Position numbers and translations under genes: made by a program | Shown: positions 21,879 through 29,726 of the stretch, piece after piece | Layout: each line of letters starts with the position of its first letter | Position numbering within the stretch: the first letter of the stretch is position 1 | Virus record (IMG/VR): IMGVR_UViG_3300014050_000074 | Coordinates: 1-35,509 of that record | Strand: one strand, 5' to 3' | DNA from: a virus | Length of the DNA: 35,509 nt | The notes under the pieces: generated by a model | Database searches by the model: none | Told to the model about the DNA's origin: nothing | What the model saw: only the letters and a program-made list of their open reading frames with translations

Positions 21879-24443
21879 TTACTCGTCCGTGTCGAGAATG
21901 CTGTGGATCGCTGGCTCAACGGGTTTTGGATATTTTAACCGGCGGCGAGCTTGCTTTAAAAGCGGGACTGGCTCGTCGGTTGTTAATTCACGGCGGCGAC
22001 GCTTGAGATACTTTTGTAACTCCTGCTCCTGATAGGCTTGGAGCATGGTTTTTACTTCTCCGGCGCGCTCCCGGGCGACCAGTTTCGTGGGATCAATGGC
22101 CCAGTGCCGCAGCGCCCAGCCACGTCTCGGTGTGGGATCTTTGCTGAACGGGCCGCCATGGCGCGCCTTGAAGCTCGCCCAGCGCTTAATTTGGCGCGTG
22201 TCTTCGTCGGGGATCCTGCGGCCCGAATTATAGTTCTGGTACCACTCCAGCCAGCCCTTCGGATCATGCTCGGTCACCCATTCGGGCTTCCACTCTCCTA
22301 AACTCGCAAGCCGTGGGCCTTCTTTTTCGTACAGTGATTTGTACACGCCCAGCGCATGTAACTGGCCCGGCGTATAGTCTGGCTGGAAGTCTGGTAACTC
22401 AGCGCTCAGCTTTTCGCGTTCTTTCTCGTCCTTGTAGCGCGAGCCTTCTTCCTTGAGGATCTGCCGGAAGATCTCGTTCAGGCGTTCTTTATCCGCGGTG
22501 AGATGTTCCAGTACCTCGTCGCCCGTACGCTCACGCTGATAGCCCATGAGCTTGCCCAAGAAGCTCGGGTCTTGGCTGGCACTTAGATATCTTTGGACTT
22601 TGACGTTCTTGAGTTCTTCCGGGAGACCGACGTGCGAGTCAAAGCGCAGACCACGGCCACGGGCTTGCTGGCTGCGCGACTCATGCCAGTGCGGGTCTAA
22701 GAGCTGGATCAGACTCGTGCCCTTGGTCGACAAGCCTTCGGCGCCAGCAGGGCCGATCAAGAGCGCCCGCAGCTTGCCTTGGTTATATGCGTCCACGGCA
22801 GCTTGGCGCGCCTTTGGGCTGACGCCGCCGTGGAAAAACGCATGCGGGATCTTGGCTTTCTCTAGGCCGGCTGCGTAGGGCGCCAGACCAGAGTCAATGA
22901 AGTTCGAGTAAATGATGGCCTTCTTGCGCTTGTCTTCGGCGAGTGTCTGCTGGAGGTTTTTAAACGCTGTCTGGAGCTTCGCGCTCTGGGTAAACGCCTT
23001 GGCCGGGTCTTTGTCGGCCCGGAACGGCTGCGTGGACAGACTCACTTGGCGCAGGCCAGTTAAGAAACTGTTTAACTTCGCCAGCTCGTCCTTGGACAGC
23101 GGAAACTCTTGGTCGAGTTTCCAAAGAAAGCCCGGCGGAATCTTCGTCCGAATAGCTTTTTGGATCTTCTGCTGCTCGGCGCTCAACGGGACGCGCACGA
23201 CTTCTTCATTCACGTTCACGCCGTCAGGAGTCTTGCTGGGCTGGTAATCGACTTTGCCGCGCAGCAAGTTGCGCAGTTCTTTCTCGTTCTTGACGACTGG
23301 CTTGACGCCCGGCTTCGCACCACGCAGCCAGCCCAGTAAGCCCGGCCGCACGGTCTTATAGTCGATGTAGCGTTTTTCGAACTCTTCCGGTGTGATCGAC
23401 TTGTTGTGCAGCATTGATAACAAGTTCGCCAAGTCCGTCGGTGAGTTCGTGATCGGCGAGCCTGTTAATAACAGCAGGCGCTTGGCCTGTGCAGCAGCTT
23501 CAGCAGCTCCGGCAGAACTCGCGCTGCCCGGATTGCGGAGCCTGTGCGCCTCGTCCATGATGAGTGTCTTAGGCGGCGTCTGGAACTTTTTGCCCAGCGC
23601 TAGCCCCGTGTAGCTCATGATCTCCGGGTTCGAGTTGCGCGTAAACTTCTTGATCTCTTTGTCGAAGTTGCCCCTGAGACTGGCCGGAACCACCACGCCG
23701 TAGTCTTCGCCGTTTTGTTCCTTGGCGGCTTCGGCGGCGGCCAGCGACGAGAGAGATTTCCCAGAACCCAGCCCGTGATACACAAGCAGGCGGGGATCTT
23801 CCGTCGAGATCCGGTCGGCAATGCGTTGCTGGTGTTCTTGGAGTTGAATATCGGGAAGCAGTTCGGCACTCTTTTGACGCAGCCGCTGAATTAACTTATC
23901 AATATCTTGTCCGGGTTTGTATTTCACCGTGTCGGGCAGTTTGCCGTACTCTCGCAGCGTATCTTTGTGGAAGTTATGCACGAGCGTGGTCATGTGCCGT
24001 TTTTCTTCCTCGACCTCGGGCGTCCACTGCTTATCGGGATTCTTCTCGTACCGGCGTCGCTGCCGTTCCAGCCGCTGCTGATATGCCTGCCGCATCGAGG
24101 GATTAACGTGAATGCGAGTAAATTTTTGAAGCAGCTCTGGCGGCAGATATGCGAGCTGCGTGCCTTCAATAACGGCCGGCGCCTTCGTTTCTTCCAGCGT
24201 CTTGAGCGCCGTATCCCGCATCAGCTGGCGAAACTCGTCGTGCTTGGGCGAGCCGAGCGGAAGATGATTATCTTTGTCATTATTTGCAAGAAACGCTGTG
24301 AACGCCGGCTGATGATCCACCTGCGCTACTGGGCGCTGCAGCTTTTCAGCGAGTGCTTTGGCCAGCGTAGATTTACCGGCGCCGCTGTGCCCGCTCACAA
24401 GAATATGGCCGGGCGGCGGGTCGTCGTCGAGAATGCTGTTCAT
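21879..24443 (-). CDS. Fusion: P-loop kinase + SNF2/SF2 helicase + viral C-terminal domain
   Basis: Residues 1-170 form a P-loop kinase-like domain (Walker A GHSGAGKST, 18-26; VIEGTQ near 91-96) resembling zeta-toxin/AAA_33 polynucleotide kinases. Residues 195-650 are an SF2 helicase of SNF2 type: motif I YHGLGSGKS (222-230), motif II MDEAH (296-300), motif III LLTGSPITN (about 325-333), then a helicase C-lobe with FHGG, LLIGPAGAEGLS and QARGRGLRFD. The C-terminus (about 735-830) has GWLEWYQNYNSGRR...RQIKRW, a domain I recall from large-virus proteins. The combination is unusual. It probably remodels nucleic acids; the kinase substrate is unknown. Confidence 0.8.
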   Translation of the reverse strand: MNSILDDDPPPGHILVSGHSGAGKSTLAKALAEKLQRPVAQVDHQPAFTAFLANNDKDNHLPLGSPKHDEFRQLMRDTALKTLEETKAPAVIEGTQLAYLPPELLQKFTRIHVNPSMRQAYQQRLERQRRRYEKNPDKQWTPEVEEEKRHMTTLVHNFHKDTLREYGKLPDTVKYKPGQDIDKLIQRLRQKSAELLPDIQLQEHQQRIADRISTEDPRLLVYHGLGSGKSLSSLAAAEAAKEQNGEDYGVVVPASLRGNFDKEIKKFTRNSNPEIMSYTGLALGKKFQTPPKTLIMDEAHRLRNPGSASSAGAAEAAAQAKRLLLLTGSPITNSPTDLANLLSMLHNKSITPEEFEKRYIDYKTVRPGLLGWLRGAKPGVKPVVKNEKELRNLLRGKVDYQPSKTPDGVNVNEEVVRVPLSAEQQKIQKAIRTKIPPGFLWKLDQEFPLSKDELAKLNSFLTGLRQVSLSTQPFRADKDPAKAFTQSAKLQTAFKNLQQTLAEDKRKKAIIYSNFIDSGLAPYAAGLEKAKIPHAFFHGGVSPKARQAAVDAYNQGKLRALLIGPAGAEGLSTKGTSLIQLLDPHWHESRSQQARGRGLRFDSHVGLPEELKNVKVQRYLSASQDPSFLGKLMGYQRERTGDEVLEHLTADKERLNEIFRQILKEEGSRYKDEKEREKLSAELPDFQPDYTPGQLHALGVYKSLYEKEGPRLASLGEWKPEWVTEHDPKGWLEWYQNYNSGRRIPDEDTRQIKRWASFKARHGGPFSKDPTPRRGWALRHWAIDPTKLVARERAGEVKTMLQAYQEQELQKYLKRRRRELTTDEPVPLLKQARRRLKYPKPVEPAIHSILDTDE

Positions 24444-24455
24444 AAACCGCGTGAC

Positions 24456-25322
24456 CTATTTTGACTCATTTATATCTAAATGGGTCGCCGGCTCTGGACC
24501 CGTGGTAGCCTGCGCGGCAAGCGCTAGCTCGTACTGCTTGATCTGCGATTCTACCCAATCCTTGTACAAACTCACACGGGTAAACGCGCTCTCGTCGCCA
24601 TACGTGCCGTCCGGTTTCTTGTCGGCGGCCATGAGGAACGAATTAATTCCCGCTAATTTGTTACCAATGAACATGCCGCCGCCCGAATCACCCGGCGTGA
24701 TCATGAATTCCAAAGGAAAGCGCGCGGACCCTGTCGACGGCGTGCAAATTAACACCGTGTGCGTCATGGCGTCTATTTTATTGTGCCCGGCGCGTCGTTT
24801 GTGATCGCCGCGCTTGATATCAAAACCCGTGGAGAACGTGCCCGGAAAGCCAAAGCCGGCGAACGTAATCGCTTTTCCCAGCTCGTCGTCGTGTTTGTAC
24901 AGCTCGGGATAAAACTCCGCCTTGAAGTCTTTGCTGGAATATCCCACAGCTACGTCGTGCATGCCAAACTTGCCGTCCTCAAAGTCCTTGTGCACGACGA
25001 CATGCGACAGGGGATACTCTGTGTTGTCGTCGCGCAGGATCGTGGCCCCGGATGTCCCCTTGAGCACATGCCCGGCCGTGAGAATCCAGTTGGGCCTGAT
25101 GATCACCGCGGAGCCATACTGGTCGTGCTCTTTCAGCGGGCACTCGGGGTTATCGCACGGCGCTTTCGCTCGGATGCGCACCACGTTGGCAAACTGTCGG
25201 CCAAACTCGACATATTTATCGTCGGGGGTGTTGGGGTCGATCGTGCCGGCGCAAGCGTGCCGCGCGACGGTAAAAATAATAACAAAACGAAGTAGCCGGG
25301 CGAGAAATTCTTGCACATTCAT
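24456..25322 (-). CDS. Exported trypsin-like serine protease
   Basis: From the ATG at 25322 the protein begins with a signal peptide (LARLLRFVIIFTVARHACAG, cleavage near 25). The S1 triad is intact: His85 in LTAGHVL, Asp123 in MHDVAVGY and Ser213 in TPGDSGGGMF, with the oxyanion Gly. Cys56 and Cys61 may form a disulfide. The length (288) is that of chymotrypsin-fold proteases with no extra domain. It should act outside the cytoplasm or after release. It lies between virion-like genes; a role in host-surface or virion processing is possible. Confidence 0.85.
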   Translation of the reverse strand: MNVQEFLARLLRFVIIFTVARHACAGTIDPNTPDDKYVEFGRQFANVVRIRAKAPCDNPECPLKEHDQYGSAVIIRPNWILTAGHVLKGTSGATILRDDNTEYPLSHVVVHKDFEDGKFGMHDVAVGYSSKDFKAEFYPELYKHDDELGKAITFAGFGFPGTFSTGFDIKRGDHKRRAGHNKIDAMTHTVLICTPSTGSARFPLEFMITPGDSGGGMFIGNKLAGINSFLMAADKKPDGTYGDESAFTRVSLYKDWVESQIKQYELALAAQATTGPEPATHLDINESK

Positions 25323-25360
25323 GGCACGCCCCAATCTTGTTTTAGCGCAAACTGATTAGT

Positions 25361-27346
25361 TTATATGCGCTGTTGCGGTTGCAGCAGTTTCATTGATTTT
25401 GCAAACATGTGGGGATCCAGCTTGGGTTGCGGCGGGAGTTTGGGCGAGCGGAGCAGTCCTTGACCAAGACCAGTTAATCCGTAACCAGCGGCACCCATGA
25501 GGCCCATGGCGCCTAGACCCGCGGCTGCGCGCCCACGAAAACCTTTGGTGAGATCGCGTAACGCCTGCGCTTTGTGCGTGACTAACACAGGCTCAAACAC
25601 ATCGCTCAGCGCCACGCGATTCGGCAGATACGTCGATGGTGCGCCGGAGAAACGACCTTTGAACAAGTTTCCAAACATGCGGGCTGGACCCGCGCCGCAA
25701 TGGCCTCCCCGACAGTCACCGCCAAACAAACGGCGAAAGCGGTTGAGGCCCAGTACTTCGCTTACGGCAGTATTACCGGCTCCGGCGGCGTCATACGGAT
25801 CCACGCCCATCCGCTTGGCTTGCTCTAAGAATTCTTTTTCCCCAAACGTTTCTTTGGCCCGCATCCAAAGCGTGGGTTTCTGGCCGACCGGCGTTGTTTT
25901 GGGGTCACGATAATACCCGCGCGGATTCTGGCTCGAACCCTCTGTGACCGTGTGTTTGTACACCGTGTCACCCCAGTGCGGGACCAACTCTTGCGGGCGC
26001 CGATCAAGCGCTTCTTGAATTTCTTTCGTCAGCCCTTCTGGCGATGTGTTGTATTTATAGTTGTCAAGCCAGTTGCGCATGCGCACCCGCAAGCCCGGCC
26101 AGCCGCGCCGCCACCAACCGTCCGCGACATCTTTTGCTGCCTCTGGGGCGTTGGAAAAAATGTAATCCACCGGCGTCTGGCCCGCGTTCGTCGCGCTCAT
26201 GCCGCCGTGTAATAAACTCGGCACCACGGTCTCAAACTGCTTCGGTTTAAATAACTTGGATTTGAGCAGGGCGTTGGGATTACCACCAGCGGCTTCGATC
26301 AGGGATTCGACCGTCTGCTTCTGCGCTGGTGTCTTGAGTCCACGAGCTTCTAAGTTCTTGGCCAAGCGATCCCAACGCTCGCCATCGGTCATGCGCAGGT
26401 CAGCAGCGATTTGCTTGAGCTTGGGGTTCTTGGCGGCCAGCTCATCGAAGCGTTTGGCCAGCGCTTCCTGCCGGTCAGCCTTGCCCGTGATGTACTCTAA
26501 TTGGCGCTCGAAGTTCTTGGCGTCTGTGCGTGGGCCGCCAAAGAACCCGGTCTCGCTCGTGGGCCGCCAGCGCTCATGAACTTTCTGTCCGCGGCGATAT
26601 AGCTCACCAGTCTGCGTGTTCCCGGAGTTCTCGGCGATGTCTCCCAGCAGGCTTTTCAGGCGCGACACCGACGTGGTTTTTGCCTGCTGAAGCTTCTGAA
26701 TTGCGTTGGCATCAGGCCGCGGGACTTGTGGTTGGGGGGCATTAACGCCTTTGCGTACAGCGTCGTCGTAGGTGCTCCATGCACGCTCTCTGGCTTTCAG
26801 TTCTGCCAGTTGCTTGGTGCGAGAGCGTAAATATTCTTTGTAATTCCCATAGCGCTGCGTGCCCGTCATGTCCTTCGCATCGCCCGCCACGCGCTTGCGC
26901 CACGCCTTGGGATTGCTGGCCATCTCGGGTGAATATAATTCTCCACGGTCGTTCATTAAGAACGAGAGCGCCGGACCTAGCTCGCCTTCCGGGGTGTTCG
27001 TGAGCTTCCAATGTGGACGCACATAGGGCCCGGCAACTTGGCCGTGCGCGCCGGGACCGCCAGAGGCTGTATGCGAGCCCCGCACCAGAATATCAGTAAA
27101 CGTATCGCCGCCACCCTGTAAGCCAGACAGGCCGAAGTCCCCCGGCTGGATCTTTTCCATGACCTTGCGCAGGTCAACATTGCCATTGGGGAGCGTGGCG
27201 TCTTCGGCCGATTCGAGGATCTTCTTGTACTGCGGATACTCGTAAAGCAAGTATTCCAGCAAACTGGCGGTTGGCAAACCAGCGGCAGCCGCGGCTCCCA
27301 CAGGCCGGTAATCGAACGGAGCGTTATTCTGGTCAGCTGGGGGCAT
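25361..27346 (-). CDS. Large putative virion protein (661 aa)
   Basis: It begins near DYRPVGAAAAAGLPTASLLEYLLYEYP and has a long helical, charged centre (residues 170-360, rich in Lys/Glu/Gln). The region near 500-580 contains GGDCRGGHCGAGPARMF, and the Gly-rich hydrophobic C-terminus (about 610-635, AAAGLGAMGLMGAAGYGLTGLGQGLL) is like that of the other structural candidates. No catalytic motif is recognised. It starts about 75 nt after the terminator at 27421-27482, so it may be the first gene of a long transcript. Its size suggests a structural or ejected protein. Confidence 0.6.
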   Translation of the reverse strand: MPPADQNNAPFDYRPVGAAAAAGLPTASLLEYLLYEYPQYKKILESAEDATLPNGNVDLRKVMEKIQPGDFGLSGLQGGGDTFTDILVRGSHTASGGPGAHGQVAGPYVRPHWKLTNTPEGELGPALSFLMNDRGELYSPEMASNPKAWRKRVAGDAKDMTGTQRYGNYKEYLRSRTKQLAELKARERAWSTYDDAVRKGVNAPQPQVPRPDANAIQKLQQAKTTSVSRLKSLLGDIAENSGNTQTGELYRRGQKVHERWRPTSETGFFGGPRTDAKNFERQLEYITGKADRQEALAKRFDELAAKNPKLKQIAADLRMTDGERWDRLAKNLEARGLKTPAQKQTVESLIEAAGGNPNALLKSKLFKPKQFETVVPSLLHGGMSATNAGQTPVDYIFSNAPEAAKDVADGWWRRGWPGLRVRMRNWLDNYKYNTSPEGLTKEIQEALDRRPQELVPHWGDTVYKHTVTEGSSQNPRGYYRDPKTTPVGQKPTLWMRAKETFGEKEFLEQAKRMGVDPYDAAGAGNTAVSEVLGLNRFRRLFGGDCRGGHCGAGPARMFGNLFKGRFSGAPSTYLPNRVALSDVFEPVLVTHKAQALRDLTKGFRGRAAAGLGAMGLMGAAGYGLTGLGQGLLRSPKLPPQPKLDPHMFAKSMKLLQPQQRI

Positions 27347-27420
27347 AGCGCGGCCGGCGATTTTGATAGCAATAGCACAATTCTACTGGGACTTATTCTA
27401 TTACAAAAGCGCTGATAGCT

Positions 27421-27482
27421 AAAAAAAGGCGCCCAAGACAACGAGTCAGGGGCGCCTCAAACCGTTCCGAGGAGGACGGTTT
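27421..27482 (-). terminator. Tandem-hairpin intrinsic terminator
   Basis: After the gene at 27491-28111, the minus strand forms AAACCGT/ACGGTTT and then GGCGCCC/GGGCGCC (27450-27456 with 27428-27434), followed directly by seven Ts and the tag AGCTATC. This is a strong rho-independent terminator ending the transcript that starts at the 28.2-kb promoter. Confidence 0.85.
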
Positions 27483-27490
27483 AATTAACA

Positions 27491-28111
27491 TTAGGCCGCG
27501 GCAAGGGCCTGCTGACGCGCAACGGCGATCTGCTCGGCGTTCACGCCGGCCTTGAGGAACGTGTAGCACGCCTCAGCCAGCACGCCGCCGGTGATGGCGC
27601 TCGACATGATGGCGACCATCTTGCCGACCTCGATCGAGGCGCCGGCCGCGAGGGCGACGCCGCCCACGGTGCCGCCGACCAAGATGCCGCCTGTGATGCC
27701 GACGCCGATGGCGGCAGCAGCGCAGAGCGCCTTGATCGCGAACGTGTGCGCGGCCACCCAGTCGATGTTCTGGGAGGACACCACGTTCTTGACGTACGCG
27801 AACGCCTCGCGCGCCTTGCCGGTGGCGACCTTGATCTGGTCGCTGATCCAGCTCAGCACGCTCGCGCACCACTCATAGATCGAGTGGAACACTTTGCCCA
27901 TGAACTCGTACACCGCCGTGGCGGCGTATACGAGGCCATCGAGCAGGGCGTCGAGTGCCTGTCCAGCGCCGAGGGCCAGCGCCGTCACCGGGCCGTACTC
28001 AGCGGCGGGCTCGGGAGCGGGCTTGGCGCGATTGACCTTGCCCTTCTTGCTCTTCGCCTTGATGCCGCCATGGATCGCCTGACGCTTGCCACCGACTTTA
28101 CGCAGAATCAT
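27491..28111 (-). CDS. Abundant-type membrane protein (206 aa)
   Basis: AGGAG lies before the ATG. Residues 1-35 are very basic (KVGGKRQAIHGGIKAKSKKGK), suggesting nucleic-acid or membrane-surface contact. Helical segments follow, then a long Gly/Ala/Val hydrophobic region (about 125-185, KALCAAAAIGVGITGGILVGG and beyond) able to span membranes two or three times. Codon use is strongly GC-biased, and the gene has its own promoter, leader hairpin and terminator, implying high expression. It is likely a major virion or membrane protein; the family is not recognised. Confidence 0.65.
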   Translation of the reverse strand: MILRKVGGKRQAIHGGIKAKSKKGKVNRAKPAPEPAAEYGPVTALALGAGQALDALLDGLVYAATAVYEFMGKVFHSIYEWCASVLSWISDQIKVATGKAREAFAYVKNVVSSQNIDWVAAHTFAIKALCAAAAIGVGITGGILVGGTVGGVALAAGASIEVGKMVAIMSSAITGGVLAEACYTFLKAGVNAEQIAVARQQALAAA

Positions 28112-28169
28112 CTGATGTTCTCCTAAAACATAGACCAGTTACACAGAAGCTCGGGTAACCTCGTCCGAG

Positions 28170-28192
28170 GACGCCAATAACACATTGGCGTC
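28170..28192 (-). promoter_or_regulatory. Leader stem-loop at the predicted transcript start
   Basis: GACGCCAAT and ATTGGCGTC form a perfect 9-bp stem with a 5-nt loop, starting at the GACG that ends the promoter motif. The hairpin would sit at or near the 5' end of the mRNA for the gene at 27491-28111 and could protect it from degradation. Confidence 0.6.
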
Positions 28193-28230
28193 ATTAGATA
28201 TACCCGGCTTTTGGCTTTTATTTAGATATC
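28189..28230 (-). promoter_or_regulatory. Phage-type promoter, copy 1
   Basis: This is one of four gapless 42-nt elements. An upstream box TATCTAAAT (positions 3-11) is followed 19 nt later by a -10-like TATCTA (31-36) and TGACG (38-42). It drives the gene at 27491-28111. The first bases overlap the TGA stop of the amidase gene (28229-28231). Spacing to the gene start is about 80 nt. Confidence 0.7.
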
Positions 28231-29350
28231 AGCCAAGAGACCGGGTTTTCAGGACCAGCTTTTCCTGCGCGGGCCATAACAGCATTTGCTGCATGGTATC
28301 CACGCTGGTGACATCCTTGAGCAGCGCGAGGGCTGCCTGCGGATTCGCCTGTACTAACTCGGGTGCTGGCATCGCTTCCTTGCGAGCCCGCGTGAGATCG
28401 TCATAGCGGCTGTACGTATCCCACATCCAATCTTTGCCGTTCTTGGGGTTGTGCTTTTTCAGCTCGCCCTGAACGTAATGATTGGTTTGCACAAGGCCGT
28501 GTTTCCTTGTGCGGATGTAGGTATGTTCGCCGGTATGACTGACGACCGCGTGGTCTTTACTTTGCGTACCAACGACATGGGCAAAGAACGGCACCATGGT
28601 TTGTTGGGTTCGCAAGTGAAAGACCAGCTTCTCGTAGCTTGGCATCTTGTCGCAGACTGCTCGCACCCGCTGTAACGCAGGCCACGCATACAGAAACTGC
28701 GGAACCGATGCCACGGTTTTAACAACCGAAGTTAACATGCCCCACCAGCTCTCATCGCTTTCGTCCTCGTCAACGCAGGACTTCACGATGGGAGCTTGAT
28801 TCACGACCAGCGCCCACTTGTCACACATGGCTGATACCACGCCCACCATGCCCGCAACGCCCACAGATGTGTAGCTTTTGCGGCCGCGATGGAAGCGAAT
28901 CAGCTTCGTGTGTTTCCCGGTGGAGGGCGGCGTGACCCAGTCCATGTTACGCACGATCACAGGACTGGAATTCACATCGAAGCTGGCGGAACTGCACCCA
29001 CAACCGTACATCTCCGAGAGAGACGTAAAGTCGTAAATTAAGTTCCCCAGCAGGAGTTTGCCGACAGGAATTTCCGCATGCCGGGCAATGCAGCGGAGTT
29101 CCTGCGGGTATTCGAGGCCGGTCTGTTCCAAGAGCCAGCGCCCGATATACCCACTGCCGCTTGCCAAAGACTTGATGACGCTGCGCACAGTGTCAGACAA
29201 GTGTGGCAAGACTTCCTCGTCGATATGGGTTTCCACATCGCCAAGGATTGACTGGATTGCGTCGCCATTTTGAATAGCAAACTCAGTCCAGCGCTCATCG
29301 GCAGGCTCGTCCAGATCGATGTCGTGGACTTTGCCAGTGAAGAGCTTCAT
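28229..29350 (-). CDS. Acid ceramidase/NAAA-like Ntn hydrolase
   Basis: The 373-residue protein follows the cholylglycine-hydrolase/acid-ceramidase pattern: an N-terminal helical part with CIARHAEIPVGKLLLGNLIYDF (87-108), then YGCGCSS (115-121) where Cys117 or Cys119 would be the autocatalytic nucleophile, RNMDW (134-138), TSVGVAGMVGVVSAM (161-175), WALVVNQAP (179-187) and a later QTNHY. In this family an N-terminal peptide is cut off to expose Cys, and amide bonds of N-acyl lipids are hydrolysed. A site GAAAGGGAG precedes the start. Attack on N-acylated lipids or signals of the host is inferred. Confidence 0.72.
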   Translation of the reverse strand: MKLFTGKVHDIDLDEPADERWTEFAIQNGDAIQSILGDVETHIDEEVLPHLSDTVRSVIKSLASGSGYIGRWLLEQTGLEYPQELRCIARHAEIPVGKLLLGNLIYDFTSLSEMYGCGCSSASFDVNSSPVIVRNMDWVTPPSTGKHTKLIRFHRGRKSYTSVGVAGMVGVVSAMCDKWALVVNQAPIVKSCVDEDESDESWWGMLTSVVKTVASVPQFLYAWPALQRVRAVCDKMPSYEKLVFHLRTQQTMVPFFAHVVGTQSKDHAVVSHTGEHTYIRTRKHGLVQTNHYVQGELKKHNPKNGKDWMWDTYSRYDDLTRARKEAMPAPELVQANPQAALALLKDVTSVDTMQQMLLWPAQEKLVLKTRSLG

Positions 29351-29622
29351 GACTGGCTCCCTTTCGGTTTCGGCGCCAAGCCAAAGTCGTCGTCTTGGCC
29401 CGGAAACGGCACCGGGATGTTGAGCTTATCGCAGCACTGGGCGACGAGATCTTCCAGCTGCGCGATCGTCTTTTCAGCCCGTTCGACCCGCTCAAGGACT
29501 TTGTGCAGCGAGACGGCCAAGAAGCCGACCACGCGCCCCAGCTCTTTGTTGCTGTCTTCCGCCGGCACCGAAACATCGTCGGGAAGCCACTTGTTGATGT
29601 CCGTCTCAAACATCTGACTCAT
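29347..29622 (-). CDS. Small coiled-coil protein (91 aa)
   Basis: AAGGAG lies upstream of the ATG at 29622. Residues 28-68 form a heptad-rich helix (KELGRVVGFLAVSLHKVLERVERAEKTIAQLEDLV, given in part) followed by a Pro-rich tail. Its stop overlaps the start of the amidase gene by 4 nt, so it is co-translated with it and is the first gene after promoter copy 2. It may be a chaperone, scaffold or partner of the amidase; the family is not recognised. Confidence 0.6.
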   Translation of the reverse strand: MSQMFETDINKWLPDDVSVPAEDSNKELGRVVGFLAVSLHKVLERVERAEKTIAQLEDLVAQCCDKLNIPVPFPGQDDDFGLAPKPKGSQS

Positions 29623-29684
29623 CGGTCATTCTCCTTGGCTGCTAAAGCGCAGCAGGACACAGATCAGCCCAATACACTACTGGG

Positions 29685-29726
29685 CGTCACTGAATATGAC
29701 CGGAATTGGGCTTTTATTTAGATATC
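29685..29726 (-). promoter_or_regulatory. Phage-type promoter, copy 2
   Basis: The motif has TATCTAAAT, 19 nt, TATTCA and GTGACG, in gapless register with copies 1, 3 and 4. It drives the coiled-coil gene and the amidase. The TAA stop of the gene at 29714-30766 lies inside the upstream box (positions 11-13). A weaker leader hairpin (GCCCAG/TTGGGC) follows the GACG. Confidence 0.7.
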
